Assembly: GCA_964568855.1 (NCBI GenBank)
Contig: CAZMSD010000013.1
Coordinates: 22,686-86,685 of the forward strand
Source of the DNA: CAZMSD01 sp964568855
Lineage (GTDB): Bacteria; CAIWAD01
Reading direction: 5' to 3'
Length of the DNA: 64,000 nucleotides
The translations under genes were made by a program, and so were the position numbers. Within the stretch, counting starts at the first letter, position 1, and every line of letters begins with the position of its first letter. Positions 46,024 through 56,588 of the stretch are shown here, in pieces. The notes under the pieces were generated by a model. The model saw nothing but the letters and a program-made list of their open reading frames with translations, was not told the origin of the DNA and searched no databases.

Positions 46024-46633
46024 GTGGATCAGATCCGAGATCGTGGTCTCAATCCGGATTGCCGTGGCCCGGGCGGGAGGCCCGCGTCAGGCCGAAATTC
46101 TGCTGGAATGCGGATCCGCTCCACCACCATCGTCTGCCTCAGGCACCGCGGCGTGACCGCCATGGCCGGGGACGGCCAGGTCAGCCTGGGGGACACGGTG
46201 CTCAAGGGCAAGGCCCACAAGGTCCGCGAGCTGCGCGAGGGCAAAGTGCTGGCCGGTTTCGCCGGCGCCACCGCGGACGCCTTCGCCCTCTTCGACAAGT
46301 TCGAGCAGCACCTGGAGAGCTACGAGGGCGACCTTTTGCGGGCCGTGGTGGAGCTGGCCAAGGAATGGCGCTTGGACAAGGCCATGAACCGCCTGGACGC
46401 CCTGCTGCTGGTGGCCGACGCCCGCCACATCTACATGGTCTCGGGCAACGGGGACATCGTCGAACCGGACGACAAGGTGCTGGCCATCGGCTCGGGCGGA
46501 CCCTACGCCCTGGCGGCGGCCCGCGTCCTGCTGCGCCATTCGAGCCTGGGCGCCGAGGAGATCGCCCGGGAGGCCCTGAAGTGCGCGGCCGAGATCTGCG
46601 TCTTCACCAACCAGCAGATCGAGGTGAACCGTC

Positions 46634-46644
<11 letters not shown>
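46024..46644 (+). CDS. hslV: ATP-dependent protease subunit HslV
   Basis: HslV is the proteolytic dodecamer of the HslUV protease in the cytoplasm. The mature enzyme should begin at the catalytic Thr of TTIVCLRHRG; VTAMAGDGQVSLGDTVLKGKAHKVREL and GFAGATADAFALFDKFE are family blocks. The start is the open point. GTG 46024 has an ideal AGGAGGG eight to nine bases upstream and gives 206 residues with a 33-residue propeptide before Thr34. ATG 46108 gives a 5-residue propeptide but has no clear ribosome-binding site. I use GTG on the strength of the Shine-Dalgarno sequence. The stop overlaps the hslU start region by 11 bases. Confidence 0.9.
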
Positions 46645-48037
<1,393 letters not shown>

Positions 48038-48062
48038 CACGAGGAATATGCAGGAGGGCCAA

Positions 48063-48983
48063 GTGAAGAGGGATTGCCTGCAGTTGACGGACCTGAGCGC
48101 GGGGGAGCTGCGCCAGGTCCTGGAGCTGGCGGCGGAACTCAAGGCCGAAGTGAAAAGCGGCGTGTTCCGCGAAGCCCTGGCCCACCGGGCCTTCGCCTGC
48201 ATTTTCCACAAGCCCTCGCTCAGAACCCGTCTCTCGTTCGAGGTGGGCCTGGGCCAGCTGGGCGGCCGCACGCTCTTCATCACAGACCGGGAAATCCAGC
48301 TGGGACAGAGGGAATCGATCCACGACGTGGCCCAGGTCCTCAGTCGCTACGTGGCCGGGATCCTCATCCGGACCTTCGAGCACGCCGGCGTGGAGGAACT
48401 TGCCCGGCACGCCGATGTGCCGGTTGTGAACATGCTGACGGACCTGAGCCATCCCTGCCAGGTGCTGGCCGATATCTTCACGGTTCAGGAGCGCCTGGGC
48501 AGAAGGGAAGACCTGGTGGTCAGCTACTTCGGCGACGGCAACAACGTGGTCAACAGCTGGCTCAACCTCTCGCGCCGGATGCCCATGGAATTGCGCATCG
48601 CCACCGCGGCGAACTGCCTGCCCGACGCGGGTATCCTCGAGGCCGCGCGCCGCGAGGGCCTCTCGAAGATCGTGGTGACGCAGGATCCCCGCGCCGCGGC
48701 CGAGGGCGCCCACGTGCTCTACACCGACGTCTGGGCGTCCATGGGTGAGAAGGAGCGGGCCGAGGAGAAGATGCGGGCGCTGAAGGAATTTCACCGCAAC
48801 GGCGAGTTGCTGAGCCTGGCCCGCGAGGATTGCGTGGTGCTGCACTGCCTGCCCGCCGAGCGCGGGCGCGAAATCACCGACGAGGTGATGGACGGTCCCC
48901 GCAGCGCGGTCTTCGACGAGGCGGAGAACCGCCTGCACGCCCAGAAGGCCCTGCTGCTGAAACTGCTGGAGTGGAGCGACTGA
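48063..48983 (+). CDS. argF: ornithine carbamoyltransferase
   Basis: The enzyme forms citrulline from ornithine and carbamoyl phosphate in arginine synthesis. I choose GTG 48063 because AGGAGG sits five bases upstream and VKRDCLQLTDLSAGEL matches the family N-terminus; ATG 48048 would add five residues. Of 306 residues, the carbamoyl-phosphate site reads SLRTR (52-56) where S-T-R-T-R is usual. LSHPCQVLAD, GDGNNVVNSWL, the DVWASMG ornithine loop and HCLPAERGREITDEV are all present. SLRTR also occurs in N-acetylornithine carbamoyltransferases, but the SMG loop and HCLPA motif favour ornithine. It follows hslU by 25 bases. Confidence 0.9.
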   Translation: MKRDCLQLTDLSAGELRQVLELAAELKAEVKSGVFREALAHRAFACIFHKPSLRTRLSFEVGLGQLGGRTLFITDREIQLGQRESIHDVAQVLSRYVAGILIRTFEHAGVEELARHADVPVVNMLTDLSHPCQVLADIFTVQERLGRREDLVVSYFGDGNNVVNSWLNLSRRMPMELRIATAANCLPDAGILEAARREGLSKIVVTQDPRAAAEGAHVLYTDVWASMGEKERAEEKMRALKEFHRNGELLSLAREDCVVLHCLPAERGREITDEVMDGPRSAVFDEAENRLHAQKALLLKLLEWSD

Positions 48984-49014
48984 TACCGGCGGCCGGCGCC
49001 GCATTGTGATACAG

Positions 49015-51225
49015 CTAAAATCCGCCGAAGCGCACTTCCAGCGGGTTGCCGCGGGGCGGTAGGTTGCCTTTCAGACGGTTGAGACCCTCGTTGTCGAATT
49101 CCAGGTAGCTGTACTTCCCGTAATGGGGCACCTTGCGGGCCAGGAAGGGCAGGCTCTCCGGCGAGGACGCGAAGAAGAGCAGGGCGCCCGCGCTGGGGTT
49201 GCCGGCCGCGCGGGTGGCCAGCACCAGGTTGCCCTCCTCCCAGCTGCCGCTGTGTCCCATCAGCTGCCAGCCCTCCCGCGAGTGGCGCAGGTCCACGAAC
49301 TCGATGCCCCCGGGCAGCCGCGGGGGATTCACCAGGATCACGCTGCGACGCTCCAGCGTCTGGGGGTCGAAATCCTTCCAGGCCGCCAGTTCCGGATCTT
49401 CAAGATCGCGCAGCCTGCGGGCGAAGGCCAGCAGGGCCTCCTTCCGCTGCGGATCGCGCAGCCAGGATCCGGGAACTACGAAGAGCGGCCGCTCCTCGGC
49501 CAGGCACAGGGAGATGATGGGTTCGATCTCCCGGTCGTCCAGCAGGCGGAAGAGGTCGAAATCAGGGTCCAGCAGGACCCGGCGGGGCTCGGGGCAGTCG
49601 AGGTGGAATTCCAGCCGTTCCTTTTCCATGAACAGCCGCTCGTTCAGTACGCTGCCGTCGTGGCATTCAACCCGCAGGAGCAGGTCCAGCTCGAAGATCC
49701 TGTCGCCGAGAGCCTCGGAGCTCAGGCGATCCTGGACAACGGAACCGCTGAGCCTTCCCTCCGACCAGGCCACGTCGCGCAGGCGCAGGAGCGGCGCCCC
49801 GGTTCCGTCGATCCACTGCCGCCCGAAGCGTTCGAGCTCCACCTGCCCGCGCCGCTCGAAAGCCTTAAGAAGATCGGTCCAGCTCGCGGCGCGTCCCAGG
49901 TGCTCGCGGAAGAAATCACGCAGCGCGGCGTCGAAGTTAACTTCACCGACGATGCCGCGGATCATGTGCAGGACCATCATGGCCTTGCCGTAGCCCAGCG
50001 CCCGCGTGGCGCCGTCGTGGCGGTCACGGAACGCGCTCAGCGGCAGGTCGTTTCCCTCGTGGACGTAGTTGCGGTAGGTCTTGAGCTGGTCCTTGCGGTA
50101 GTCGCGCACCTTGTCCGCGTCCTCCAGCAGCTTGTAGCGGTAATCGGCGCCGTAGACCGTCAGGCCCTCGCACCAGTTGCCCCGGGCGTCGTCCACGAAG
50201 ACCCCGTTGCCCCAGTAGTTGTGCAGCAGCTCGTGACCCAGGCTGGTGTAGGGGATGAAGGGCATGCGGATCACCTGCCGGTCCAGCAGGGTCCACGAGG
50301 GCATGCCGTAGCCGCTGGGGAAGAAGCTCTCGACCACGGCGAACTTGCCGTAGGGATAGGGACCGATGAGCTCGCCGTACATCTCGAGGTAGTAGCGGCA
50401 CATCTCGTGCAGTGTATCACGCACCTTGCCGTCGTCCACCGGACCGAAGGGCCCGCTCAGCGGCGGGTCCCCGGGATCGCGCTTGAAGAACCAGGTGGAG
50501 ACCTCCACCCCCGCGCAGTCCTCGCGGCGCAGGTCGTAGCGCCCGCCGGCGATGCTGGGGGCCTCCGCGGGCAGGGGCTCGTCCCAGGTCATCCTGCGCA
50601 GACCCCCCGCCGTTTCGTCGCGCAGCAGGCGGCCCTGTGTCACGACGCGGAAGTCCTCGGGGAGTTCGGCGTGCACCCGGTGGGGACAGAGTTCCTCCAG
50701 GCCGAAGTCCGGCAGCACGGCGGAAGCCGCCGACAGCCAGAGACCCTCCTCGCCGATGCTGGCGACCAGTTCGCCGCCCACGGTTTCGTGACCGAAGCGA
50801 ACCTGTCCGGGATCCTGCCAGAGCCGGCCCCGGGCGGAGAAGACCGCCAGCCCGGCGTCGCTGCGGCAGGTCAGACCGTACTTCGCGCGGGCCAGCGGGT
50901 CCGCGGGGTCGTCGGGGGCCGAGATCTCCAGCCGTTTCAGGGGCACGCGACGGTCGCCCAGCCTCAGTTCCTCGAGTTCCATGCCCGCGTTGAGCTCGAA
51001 GTGCTGCAGGGTGCCGCTGAACCACACGCTGTCGATCAGCTCCAGCTCGTGCCGCGGCGGGTCGAAGCGCAGCGTCGCGGCGCGGGCCTTGATCAGCAGG
51101 GGCCGGACGTCGCCCGGCTCGGGCATCTGGCAGAGCAGTTTGCGGCCGCCGCAGGAGGCGCCCAGCAGCGCCGCCCCGATCAGCAGCAGGCTCAGGCAGC
51201 GGTGTAACACGGGATTCTTGTTCAT
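49015..51225 (-). CDS. M1-family metallopeptidase lipoprotein
   Basis: The 736-residue protein has a lipobox LLGASC (Cys25), so it is anchored in the envelope. The zinc site is HELLHNYWGN (His331, Glu332, His335) with the third ligand Glu353 in NWCEGL, as in gluzincin M1 aminopeptidases. The GAMEN exopeptidase motif is not seen; the corresponding strand reads PSGYGMPSWTLLD, so classical aminopeptidase activity is uncertain. A late segment (AEERPLFVVPGSWLRDPQRKEALLAFARRL) resembles an accessory domain that compares peptidase income with energy release, function unknown. It shares 4 bases with the M16 gene, so both peptidases are one transcript with the HAD gene. Confidence 0.82.
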   Translation of the reverse strand: MNKNPVLHRCLSLLLIGAALLGASCGGRKLLCQMPEPGDVRPLLIKARAATLRFDPPRHELELIDSVWFSGTLQHFELNAGMELEELRLGDRRVPLKRLEISAPDDPADPLARAKYGLTCRSDAGLAVFSARGRLWQDPGQVRFGHETVGGELVASIGEEGLWLSAASAVLPDFGLEELCPHRVHAELPEDFRVVTQGRLLRDETAGGLRRMTWDEPLPAEAPSIAGGRYDLRREDCAGVEVSTWFFKRDPGDPPLSGPFGPVDDGKVRDTLHEMCRYYLEMYGELIGPYPYGKFAVVESFFPSGYGMPSWTLLDRQVIRMPFIPYTSLGHELLHNYWGNGVFVDDARGNWCEGLTVYGADYRYKLLEDADKVRDYRKDQLKTYRNYVHEGNDLPLSAFRDRHDGATRALGYGKAMMVLHMIRGIVGEVNFDAALRDFFREHLGRAASWTDLLKAFERRGQVELERFGRQWIDGTGAPLLRLRDVAWSEGRLSGSVVQDRLSSEALGDRIFELDLLLRVECHDGSVLNERLFMEKERLEFHLDCPEPRRVLLDPDFDLFRLLDDREIEPIISLCLAEERPLFVVPGSWLRDPQRKEALLAFARRLRDLEDPELAAWKDFDPQTLERRSVILVNPPRLPGGIEFVDLRHSREGWQLMGHSGSWEEGNLVLATRAAGNPSAGALLFFASSPESLPFLARKVPHYGKYSYLEFDNEGLNRLKGNLPPRGNPLEVRFGGF

Positions 51226-53888
51226 TCGACGACCACCGTGATCCAGTTGATGTGCTTCAGGTACTTGCGGGCTACGCGCTTGAGATCTTCGAGTTCGACG
51301 TCTCGCAGGGCTTCCACCCTGCGCGCGGGGGCCTCAAGATCGCCCTCGAGTTCGCCCAGGGCTCGGTAGCGGGCCTGGTTGATGCTGGCCAGCCGGCGCA
51401 TCAGTCCGCGGCCCAGGAGGGAGCCGCGCACCTTGTCCAACTCGGCCTGCGCCAGAGAACGGGCGTCGAAGTCCCTGAGGTAAGCGCGCAGGGCCGGGAG
51501 AGCCTGGTCCAGGTTCTCGCCGCGCGTTCCCATGTAGGCGCCGGCGGTGCTTTGGCCCGCACGGCTGCTGACCCAGCAACCGATGCTGTAAGCCCAGCCG
51601 CGCTCCTCGCGCAGGTCGAAGGCCAGGCGGTCGGAGATCAGGGCGAAGAGCACGCGCAGGGCGGCGGCGTCCTCGGGGCGGCTGCCGAACACGCTGCCCA
51701 GCCTGATGACGCTCATCTCGCCGCCCAGGACCTCCCGCAGCTCCCGCGAGGTCTCCGTTTCCGGCACGGGCGGATCGGGCGCGCGGAAAGGGAGGTCCGG
51801 GGAGACCTCCGCCGCGGAGGCCCAGGGCACGCGCGAGCGGAAATACTCCAGGTCGGCCTCGTCCAGCGGGCCGGGCGGCAGCAGTTCGTCCCACAGCGCC
51901 TGCAGGTCGGCGGCGGGCACGGGGCCGACCATGGAGAGGATGATGTTCTCGGGACGGTAGGCCAGGCCGTGGATCCGGCGCAGGGATTCCTCGTCCAGGC
52001 GGGCCAGGCTTTCCGGGGTGCCCGCGGGCGGCAGGGCCGCGGGATGATCTCCCAGCAGCTCGCGGTTCAGCAGTCTCTTGCTCAGCCGGCGGGCGCTCTG
52101 TTTCTCGCGCTCGAGCTGCCGCAGCAGGTCGCCTCGCTGTTCCTCCAGCGCCGGTCCTTCGATGCGGGGCGCGCGGAGCATCCGCGCTACGAGCTCGCAG
52201 GCGCCGCGGTAATGCTCGGCCAGTACCTCGATGCGCAGGAATGCGTGGCCGGGGCTCGTGTAGTGGTCGTCCCAGGGAATCGCGGGATCGTCGTGCAGGG
52301 TCAGCTTGGCGCCCAGTTCGCGCAGTCGCCGCCGGATGGCCACGGCGTCCAGTTCGCCCGCTCCTTCGAGCATCAGGTGATGCAGCAGGTTCAGCGCCCC
52401 GGCCTGCTGCGGACCTTCCCACAGGCTGCGCCCGCGGGTCACCGCCTGCAGCGCGAAGACACCCGACGAGCTGGCGTCGTCGATGATCAGCGTAGGACCA
52501 GTGTCCGAAGGCCTGTAATACAACTCGCCGCCGTCGGTGCGCCGCTCCGCTTCCTTGTCAGTGGCGGGAAGCAGCAGCATGCTCATCGGTGCCCGCTCCC
52601 TAAGCCACTGTTCGGCCACGAGCCGCAGGTCGGCCGCCTCCACGCCGGCCAGCAGGCGGTCCTGGGCCAGGACCCAGTCGAAACCGCGATGCACGAAGGC
52701 CTCGGCCTGCATCATGCCCAGGTAGTGCGGTTTCTCAAGCAGCAGCGCAGTCGCCGTGCGCTCGCCTGTGACACGCTGGGCCAGTTTCCGGGGATCGAAT
52801 TCGTGCTCCGCCAGGCGGTCGGCCACCGCGCGGAGTCCTTCCAGGGCCGCCGCAGGATCGAGGCCCTCGGGAATCTCGAGCGAGAGTTCGAAGCGTCCGA
52901 AGCCGGGAGTCCCGTCGTGGCTGAACTCGATCTTCCTCAGGGGCGGCAGTCCGGCGGAGAAGACCAGCGCCGGCAGTACCCCGTCCCGCGGGTCTCCCGC
53001 CGCCCAGGCCAGGAGCTGGGCCGCGTGGTATTCCGGGTCCAGCATGTCCGGCGCGGGCCAGGCCAGGCGCAGGAGGGGCTGCTGCAGGTCGGCGTTGCGC
53101 ACGCGGCAGGCCCCGGGTTCGAAGGCCAGGGGACGGAAATCGCCCTTGGGCAGCTCACCCGGGGAAGCCTCGCCGTAGTAACGCTCGATCAGCTCCCGGA
53201 CCGTGGCGGGATCGAAGCCGCCCACCACCGAGAGCATCATGTTGTTGGGCACGTACCAGGTGCGATAGTAATCGAGCACCGCTTCCCGCTCCATGTGGCG
53301 GATGGTGGACAGTGTACCCAGGGTGGGCAGCTCGAAGGAACTGTCGGTGAAGAGGAACTCCTCCCAGGCCTCGATCTCGCCGCCGTGCGGATCGTCCGCG
53401 CCCTGGATGATCTCCTCGATCACGATGCCCCGCTCCTTCTCGAATTTCTCCGGCGGTAGAATGCTGTGAAAGAGCATCTGGGACTGCAGGTGCATGCCCT
53501 CGGCGATCTGCTCCACCGGCACCAGCATGGTGTAATTGGTGTAGAAGCGGGAGGTGTTGGCGTTGTTGTAGGCGCCGATGCGGTCCGCCGCGTCGTAGAG
53601 TTCCTGCTGGCTGAGTTCCTCGCTGCCGTTGAACAACAGGTGTTCCAGCATGTGACTCATGCCGCTGGTGCGGAAACTCTCCTTCGCAGAGCCCGCTTTT
53701 ACCTGTACGTTCATGCTCACCATCGGGGTGGAGGGCAGCCGCAGAAGCAGCACTTCCAGGCCGTTGTCAAGGCGGCGGAGTTCAGCGTTGGCCGGCGGCG
53801 GTTGCAGCGTGTCCAAGGTTCCGGCGGCCAGGGTCGCGGGAACCAGGCCGAGGCAGGCCCTGAACAGTCTCAGATAAGTTCGATTCAT
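51222..53888 (-). CDS. M16-family zinc metallopeptidase
   Basis: The 888-residue protein is a two-lobed pitrilysin/insulinase-type peptidase with an N-terminal signal (about 1-22). The inverted zinc motif HMLEH (His79, Glu82, His83) lies in GMSHMLEHLLFNGS, and EKERGIVIEEI supplies the distal Glu. NNANTSRFYTNYTMLVP and YYRTWYVPNNMMLSVVGG are standard for the active lobe. The second lobe, from about 460, keeps the fold (YRPENIILSMVGP, ERGWAYSIGCWVSSRAGQSTAGAYMG) but has no HxxEH, as is usual. It degrades peptides in the periplasm by inference. It overlaps its neighbours on both sides by 4 bases. Confidence 0.88.
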   Translation of the reverse strand: MNRTYLRLFRACLGLVPATLAAGTLDTLQPPPANAELRRLDNGLEVLLLRLPSTPMVSMNVQVKAGSAKESFRTSGMSHMLEHLLFNGSEELSQQELYDAADRIGAYNNANTSRFYTNYTMLVPVEQIAEGMHLQSQMLFHSILPPEKFEKERGIVIEEIIQGADDPHGGEIEAWEEFLFTDSSFELPTLGTLSTIRHMEREAVLDYYRTWYVPNNMMLSVVGGFDPATVRELIERYYGEASPGELPKGDFRPLAFEPGACRVRNADLQQPLLRLAWPAPDMLDPEYHAAQLLAWAAGDPRDGVLPALVFSAGLPPLRKIEFSHDGTPGFGRFELSLEIPEGLDPAAALEGLRAVADRLAEHEFDPRKLAQRVTGERTATALLLEKPHYLGMMQAEAFVHRGFDWVLAQDRLLAGVEAADLRLVAEQWLRERAPMSMLLLPATDKEAERRTDGGELYYRPSDTGPTLIIDDASSSGVFALQAVTRGRSLWEGPQQAGALNLLHHLMLEGAGELDAVAIRRRLRELGAKLTLHDDPAIPWDDHYTSPGHAFLRIEVLAEHYRGACELVARMLRAPRIEGPALEEQRGDLLRQLEREKQSARRLSKRLLNRELLGDHPAALPPAGTPESLARLDEESLRRIHGLAYRPENIILSMVGPVPAADLQALWDELLPPGPLDEADLEYFRSRVPWASAAEVSPDLPFRAPDPPVPETETSRELREVLGGEMSVIRLGSVFGSRPEDAAALRVLFALISDRLAFDLREERGWAYSIGCWVSSRAGQSTAGAYMGTRGENLDQALPALRAYLRDFDARSLAQAELDKVRGSLLGRGLMRRLASINQARYRALGELEGDLEAPARRVEALRDVELEDLKRVARKYLKHINWITVVVE

Positions 53889-54544
53889 CGCTCCTCGTTC
53901 CGGCCGGCCGGCGCTGAAGCCGGGGAGGGCCGTTCTTGGGATGCCGCGGCGCGGACCAGCGACCAGAGCTCCTCGTCCGCAGGCTGATCGCCGGGATGCA
54001 ACCTGGCCTGAAAACCGCAGTCCAGGGCGGCTTCCACGTTCTCAGGCTTGTCGTCCAGGAACAGCGTGGCGGCCGGACGCAGTCCCAGTCGCTCCGCGGC
54101 CAGCCGGTACAGGCGGCGATCGGGTTTCAGGTACCCGTACTCGCAGGAAAGGCCCCAGCCCGAAATCGACCGCAGGCCCTCGTAGCGCGTGCGCATGAGT
54201 TCGGCGTGCCAGGGATCGGTGTTCGAGAGGATGAAGCAGTTCAGCCCCGCTCCACGGGCCGCCTCCAGCAGGCGGACCATTTTCGTGTTGCAGCCCCTGA
54301 GCATCGAACACCAGGCATCGCGCAGCCGGCAGCGGTCGAGGTCACGCAGCAGGAGCGCCTCGCGCAGGCGATCCGCGAATCGGTCCTCGTCCAGCCGTCC
54401 CAGGTTCCAGTCCCGCATGGTTTCGCCCTGCAGGAATTCCTGCAGGCGCGCATCGTCCGCGCCCAGATCGAGCCAGGCCTTGCGAAAGACGGCGTGTGAT
54501 ACATGGACCAGCACGCCGCCAAGGTCGAATAGCAACGCTTCCAA
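53885..54544 (-). CDS. HAD-superfamily hydrolase
   Basis: The 219-residue protein is a HAD subfamily IA-type phosphatase. Motif I reads LLFDLGGVLV, with the nucleophile Asp7 but Gly in place of the second Asp, as in YihX-like members. Motif II is FILSNTDPWH, motif III LKPDRRLYRLAAERLGL with the Lys, and motif IV TLFLDDKPENVEAA. A helical cap lies between about 15 and 85. The substrate is unknown; sugar phosphates are common for this group. Its 4-base overlap with the M16 gene places it first in the minus-strand peptidase operon. Confidence 0.85.
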   Translation of the reverse strand: MEALLFDLGGVLVHVSHAVFRKAWLDLGADDARLQEFLQGETMRDWNLGRLDEDRFADRLREALLLRDLDRCRLRDAWCSMLRGCNTKMVRLLEAARGAGLNCFILSNTDPWHAELMRTRYEGLRSISGWGLSCEYGYLKPDRRLYRLAAERLGLRPAATLFLDDKPENVEAALDCGFQARLHPGDQPADEELWSLVRAAASQERPSPASAPAGRNEER

Positions 54545-54584
54545 GGAACTTAAAATAGCGTTTTGTCCTGGAACACGGGCGGGA

Positions 54585-56237
54585 TCAGCGGGCCGCCTCG
54601 GCCCTCAGGGCGTTCAGGCGCTGGCGACCGCCGAAGTAGCAGAGCAGGATGAAGACCGCCTCGCAGGCGAGGTACACGATCAGCTTCAGCGGGAAGGGAT
54701 CCGGGTTGCCCGTGGCGTAGCTGTGCAGGCCGCTCAGGTAGTAGTTCACCCCGAAGTAGGTCATCAATACCACCGCCAGGCCGCTGATGTTCATGATCGC
54801 GCTGCCCGCCTTGTTGATCCAGCCGTTGAGCCTCCCGTGGATCAGGGCGATGTAGAACAGGAGCGTGATCAGGCTCCAGGTCTCCTTGGGATCCCAGCCC
54901 CAGTAGCGGCCCCAGCTCTCGTTGGCCCAGACGGCGCCGAGGATGATGCCCGCCGTCAAGGTGAGCACGCCCACCTGGAGGGCGCGGTAGGAGATGCGGT
55001 CGATGCGCGACAGCGCGGCGCTCTCCGCGGGCTTCAACCAGTACCGCAGCAGGTAGGCGTGCCCCAGGCCCGCCGCCACGGCGAATGCGCCGTAACTGAA
55101 GGTGATCACGGTGACGTGCAGGTTCAACCAGTAGCTGCGCAGCACCGGCACCAGGGGATTGATGCTGATGTCCACGGTGCTGTCCAGGGCGTAACCCATG
55201 CTGAGAGTTCCCAGGACGCCGGCGATGATCAGGAGATAGTTCTCTCTCCCTGAACTCAGGTAGAAAACGCCCGCCAGCAGGATCATGGTCCAGACGATGA
55301 AGACCAGCGACTCGAAGAGGTTGGAGACGGGGGCGCGGCCGGTGATCAGCGTGATGTACGTCAGGCCCGCGCTGTGATACAGGAAGGCCAGCAGCAGCAG
55401 GCCGGCTCCCGCCCAGCCCAGCCAGCGCACGGGCCAGACCGCGGCCGCCAGGGACAGTAGCGCCAGGAACAGGTAACACAGCCAGGCCTTGTGAAACGGT
55501 TGCAGCCGGTTGTAAGACAATTCCATTGCGAGCTCGCCCGCCCGGGGATAACCCTCCACCTCGGCTGAGACGCCCTGCTTGAGGTCCACCAGGGCCGCGC
55601 CGAAGGCGGTCGGATCCTCGGTGCGCCAGGCTGCCAGCAGTCGCCGCCAGGCCTCCGAGGAGCTATCGCCCGCCTCCTGGGGATGACGCCAGGCACCCCG
55701 CGGGTCCGCCGGATCTGGGAAAATCCTGAAACCGGTGCCGTCCAGCAGTTCGCGCAGCAGGTAGAGCCGGCCCGCCAGAGCCTCCGTTTCCGAGGAGAGC
55801 TTGGTGGCCCGGGCGGCGTCCCGGTTGAGTTCGCCGGCCTCGCGGATCAGGGTCGTCAGTTCCGGTTGCGCGACAATCTCGTCGAAGCTGAAGTATTTCT
55901 CGGCCACCGGCAGATCCAGCTGAGTTTTCAGCTCGTGGTAGTCGATGCGGACCAGTTTCTCGGACTGCCAGCGCTGCGGATCGGAGGCCAGGTTCAGCAG
56001 GAGATCCACCGCCCGCCAGCGCAAACCCTCGCCGTCCCTGAAATGCGACCTGCCGTGGATGCTGCGCACGCTCTCCCAGGCGTAGCTGTCCAGGGGTTTC
56101 CTTCGTCCGCCCTCCTGAACGGGCAGTCGGGCGAATCCATCGCTCGAGACCAGCGGCCGGGCGTCGGCCGCCACGGCTTCCGCGAATCCGCACAGCGCGG
56201 CGATAATCAACAGCGGAAAGATGGTGCGCTGAAACAT
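54585..56237 (-). CDS. ccsA: cytochrome c biogenesis protein CcsA
   Basis: CcsA (ResC) works with CcsB/ResB in system II to export and attach heme to apocytochrome c. The 550-residue protein has a signal or first helix (1-24), a ~220-residue periplasmic domain, then about eight membrane helices from residue 245. The heme-handling WWD-like region reads NESWGRYWGWDPKETWSLITLL near 445, with flanking His in NLHVTVITFSYGAF and IHGRLNGWI. The large N-terminal periplasmic part is seen in fused Ccs-type proteins. No ccsB/resB lies beside it. It runs in the same direction as the HAD gene, 40 bases upstream of it. Confidence 0.85.
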   Translation of the reverse strand: MFQRTIFPLLIIAALCGFAEAVAADARPLVSSDGFARLPVQEGGRRKPLDSYAWESVRSIHGRSHFRDGEGLRWRAVDLLLNLASDPQRWQSEKLVRIDYHELKTQLDLPVAEKYFSFDEIVAQPELTTLIREAGELNRDAARATKLSSETEALAGRLYLLRELLDGTGFRIFPDPADPRGAWRHPQEAGDSSSEAWRRLLAAWRTEDPTAFGAALVDLKQGVSAEVEGYPRAGELAMELSYNRLQPFHKAWLCYLFLALLSLAAAVWPVRWLGWAGAGLLLLAFLYHSAGLTYITLITGRAPVSNLFESLVFIVWTMILLAGVFYLSSGRENYLLIIAGVLGTLSMGYALDSTVDISINPLVPVLRSYWLNLHVTVITFSYGAFAVAAGLGHAYLLRYWLKPAESAALSRIDRISYRALQVGVLTLTAGIILGAVWANESWGRYWGWDPKETWSLITLLFYIALIHGRLNGWINKAGSAIMNISGLAVVLMTYFGVNYYLSGLHSYATGNPDPFPLKLIVYLACEAVFILLCYFGGRQRLNALRAEAAR

Positions 56238-56588
56238 GGTCGATTCCTGTTCTGTCCTTGTCTCGCGCCGGCCAGCGGGCGGGGGGCCGCGCGAGATGCC
56301 GGTTCTGGCAAGCGACGGATTGGCGCTCCGTCGCGAAGCAATAAACTACTCCGAGGTAGGAATCAGCATTGTCAAGGAAATGTCATTCCAGCGAGCGGGG
56401 GCTTTGTGCCGGGCAAGGGTGCGGAGCGATTGTATCACGTCCATGTTTCGCTCCGCCGGAGGGCCGAATGAAAATCCCCGGTGTCGCGGGCTGCCGCAAG
56501 GCAGCTGGTGACGACACCGGGGGCGACAATTGAAGGTCTCAGGTTCTCGATCGATCCCCGGCCGGGACCGCTCGAGACCCGTGGTCGA
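56238..56588 (-). other. intergenic region upstream of ccsA
   Basis: About 350 bases. It contains the minus-strand terminator of the dockerin-bearing gene (56476-56522), one GTGATACA octamer (minus strand, 56431-56438), and TTGACA on the minus strand (56370-56375) without a good -10 at 17 bases. No gene seen. Confidence 0.5.
56476..56522 (-). terminator. long hairpin terminator of the dockerin-bearing gene
   Basis: CCCCGGTGTCG and CGACACCGGGG form a perfect 11-bp outer stem, with an inner GCTGCC-GCAA-GGCAGC hairpin. On the minus strand it is followed by ATTTTCATT, so it serves the minus-strand gene ending at 56589. Confidence 0.75.

Noticed and set aside
49123..53459. Two long plus-strand open frames opposite the peptidases
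   Set aside because: The minus strand carries complete M1 and M16 motifs; the plus-strand products are rich in Gln, Ala and Gly and resemble no family.
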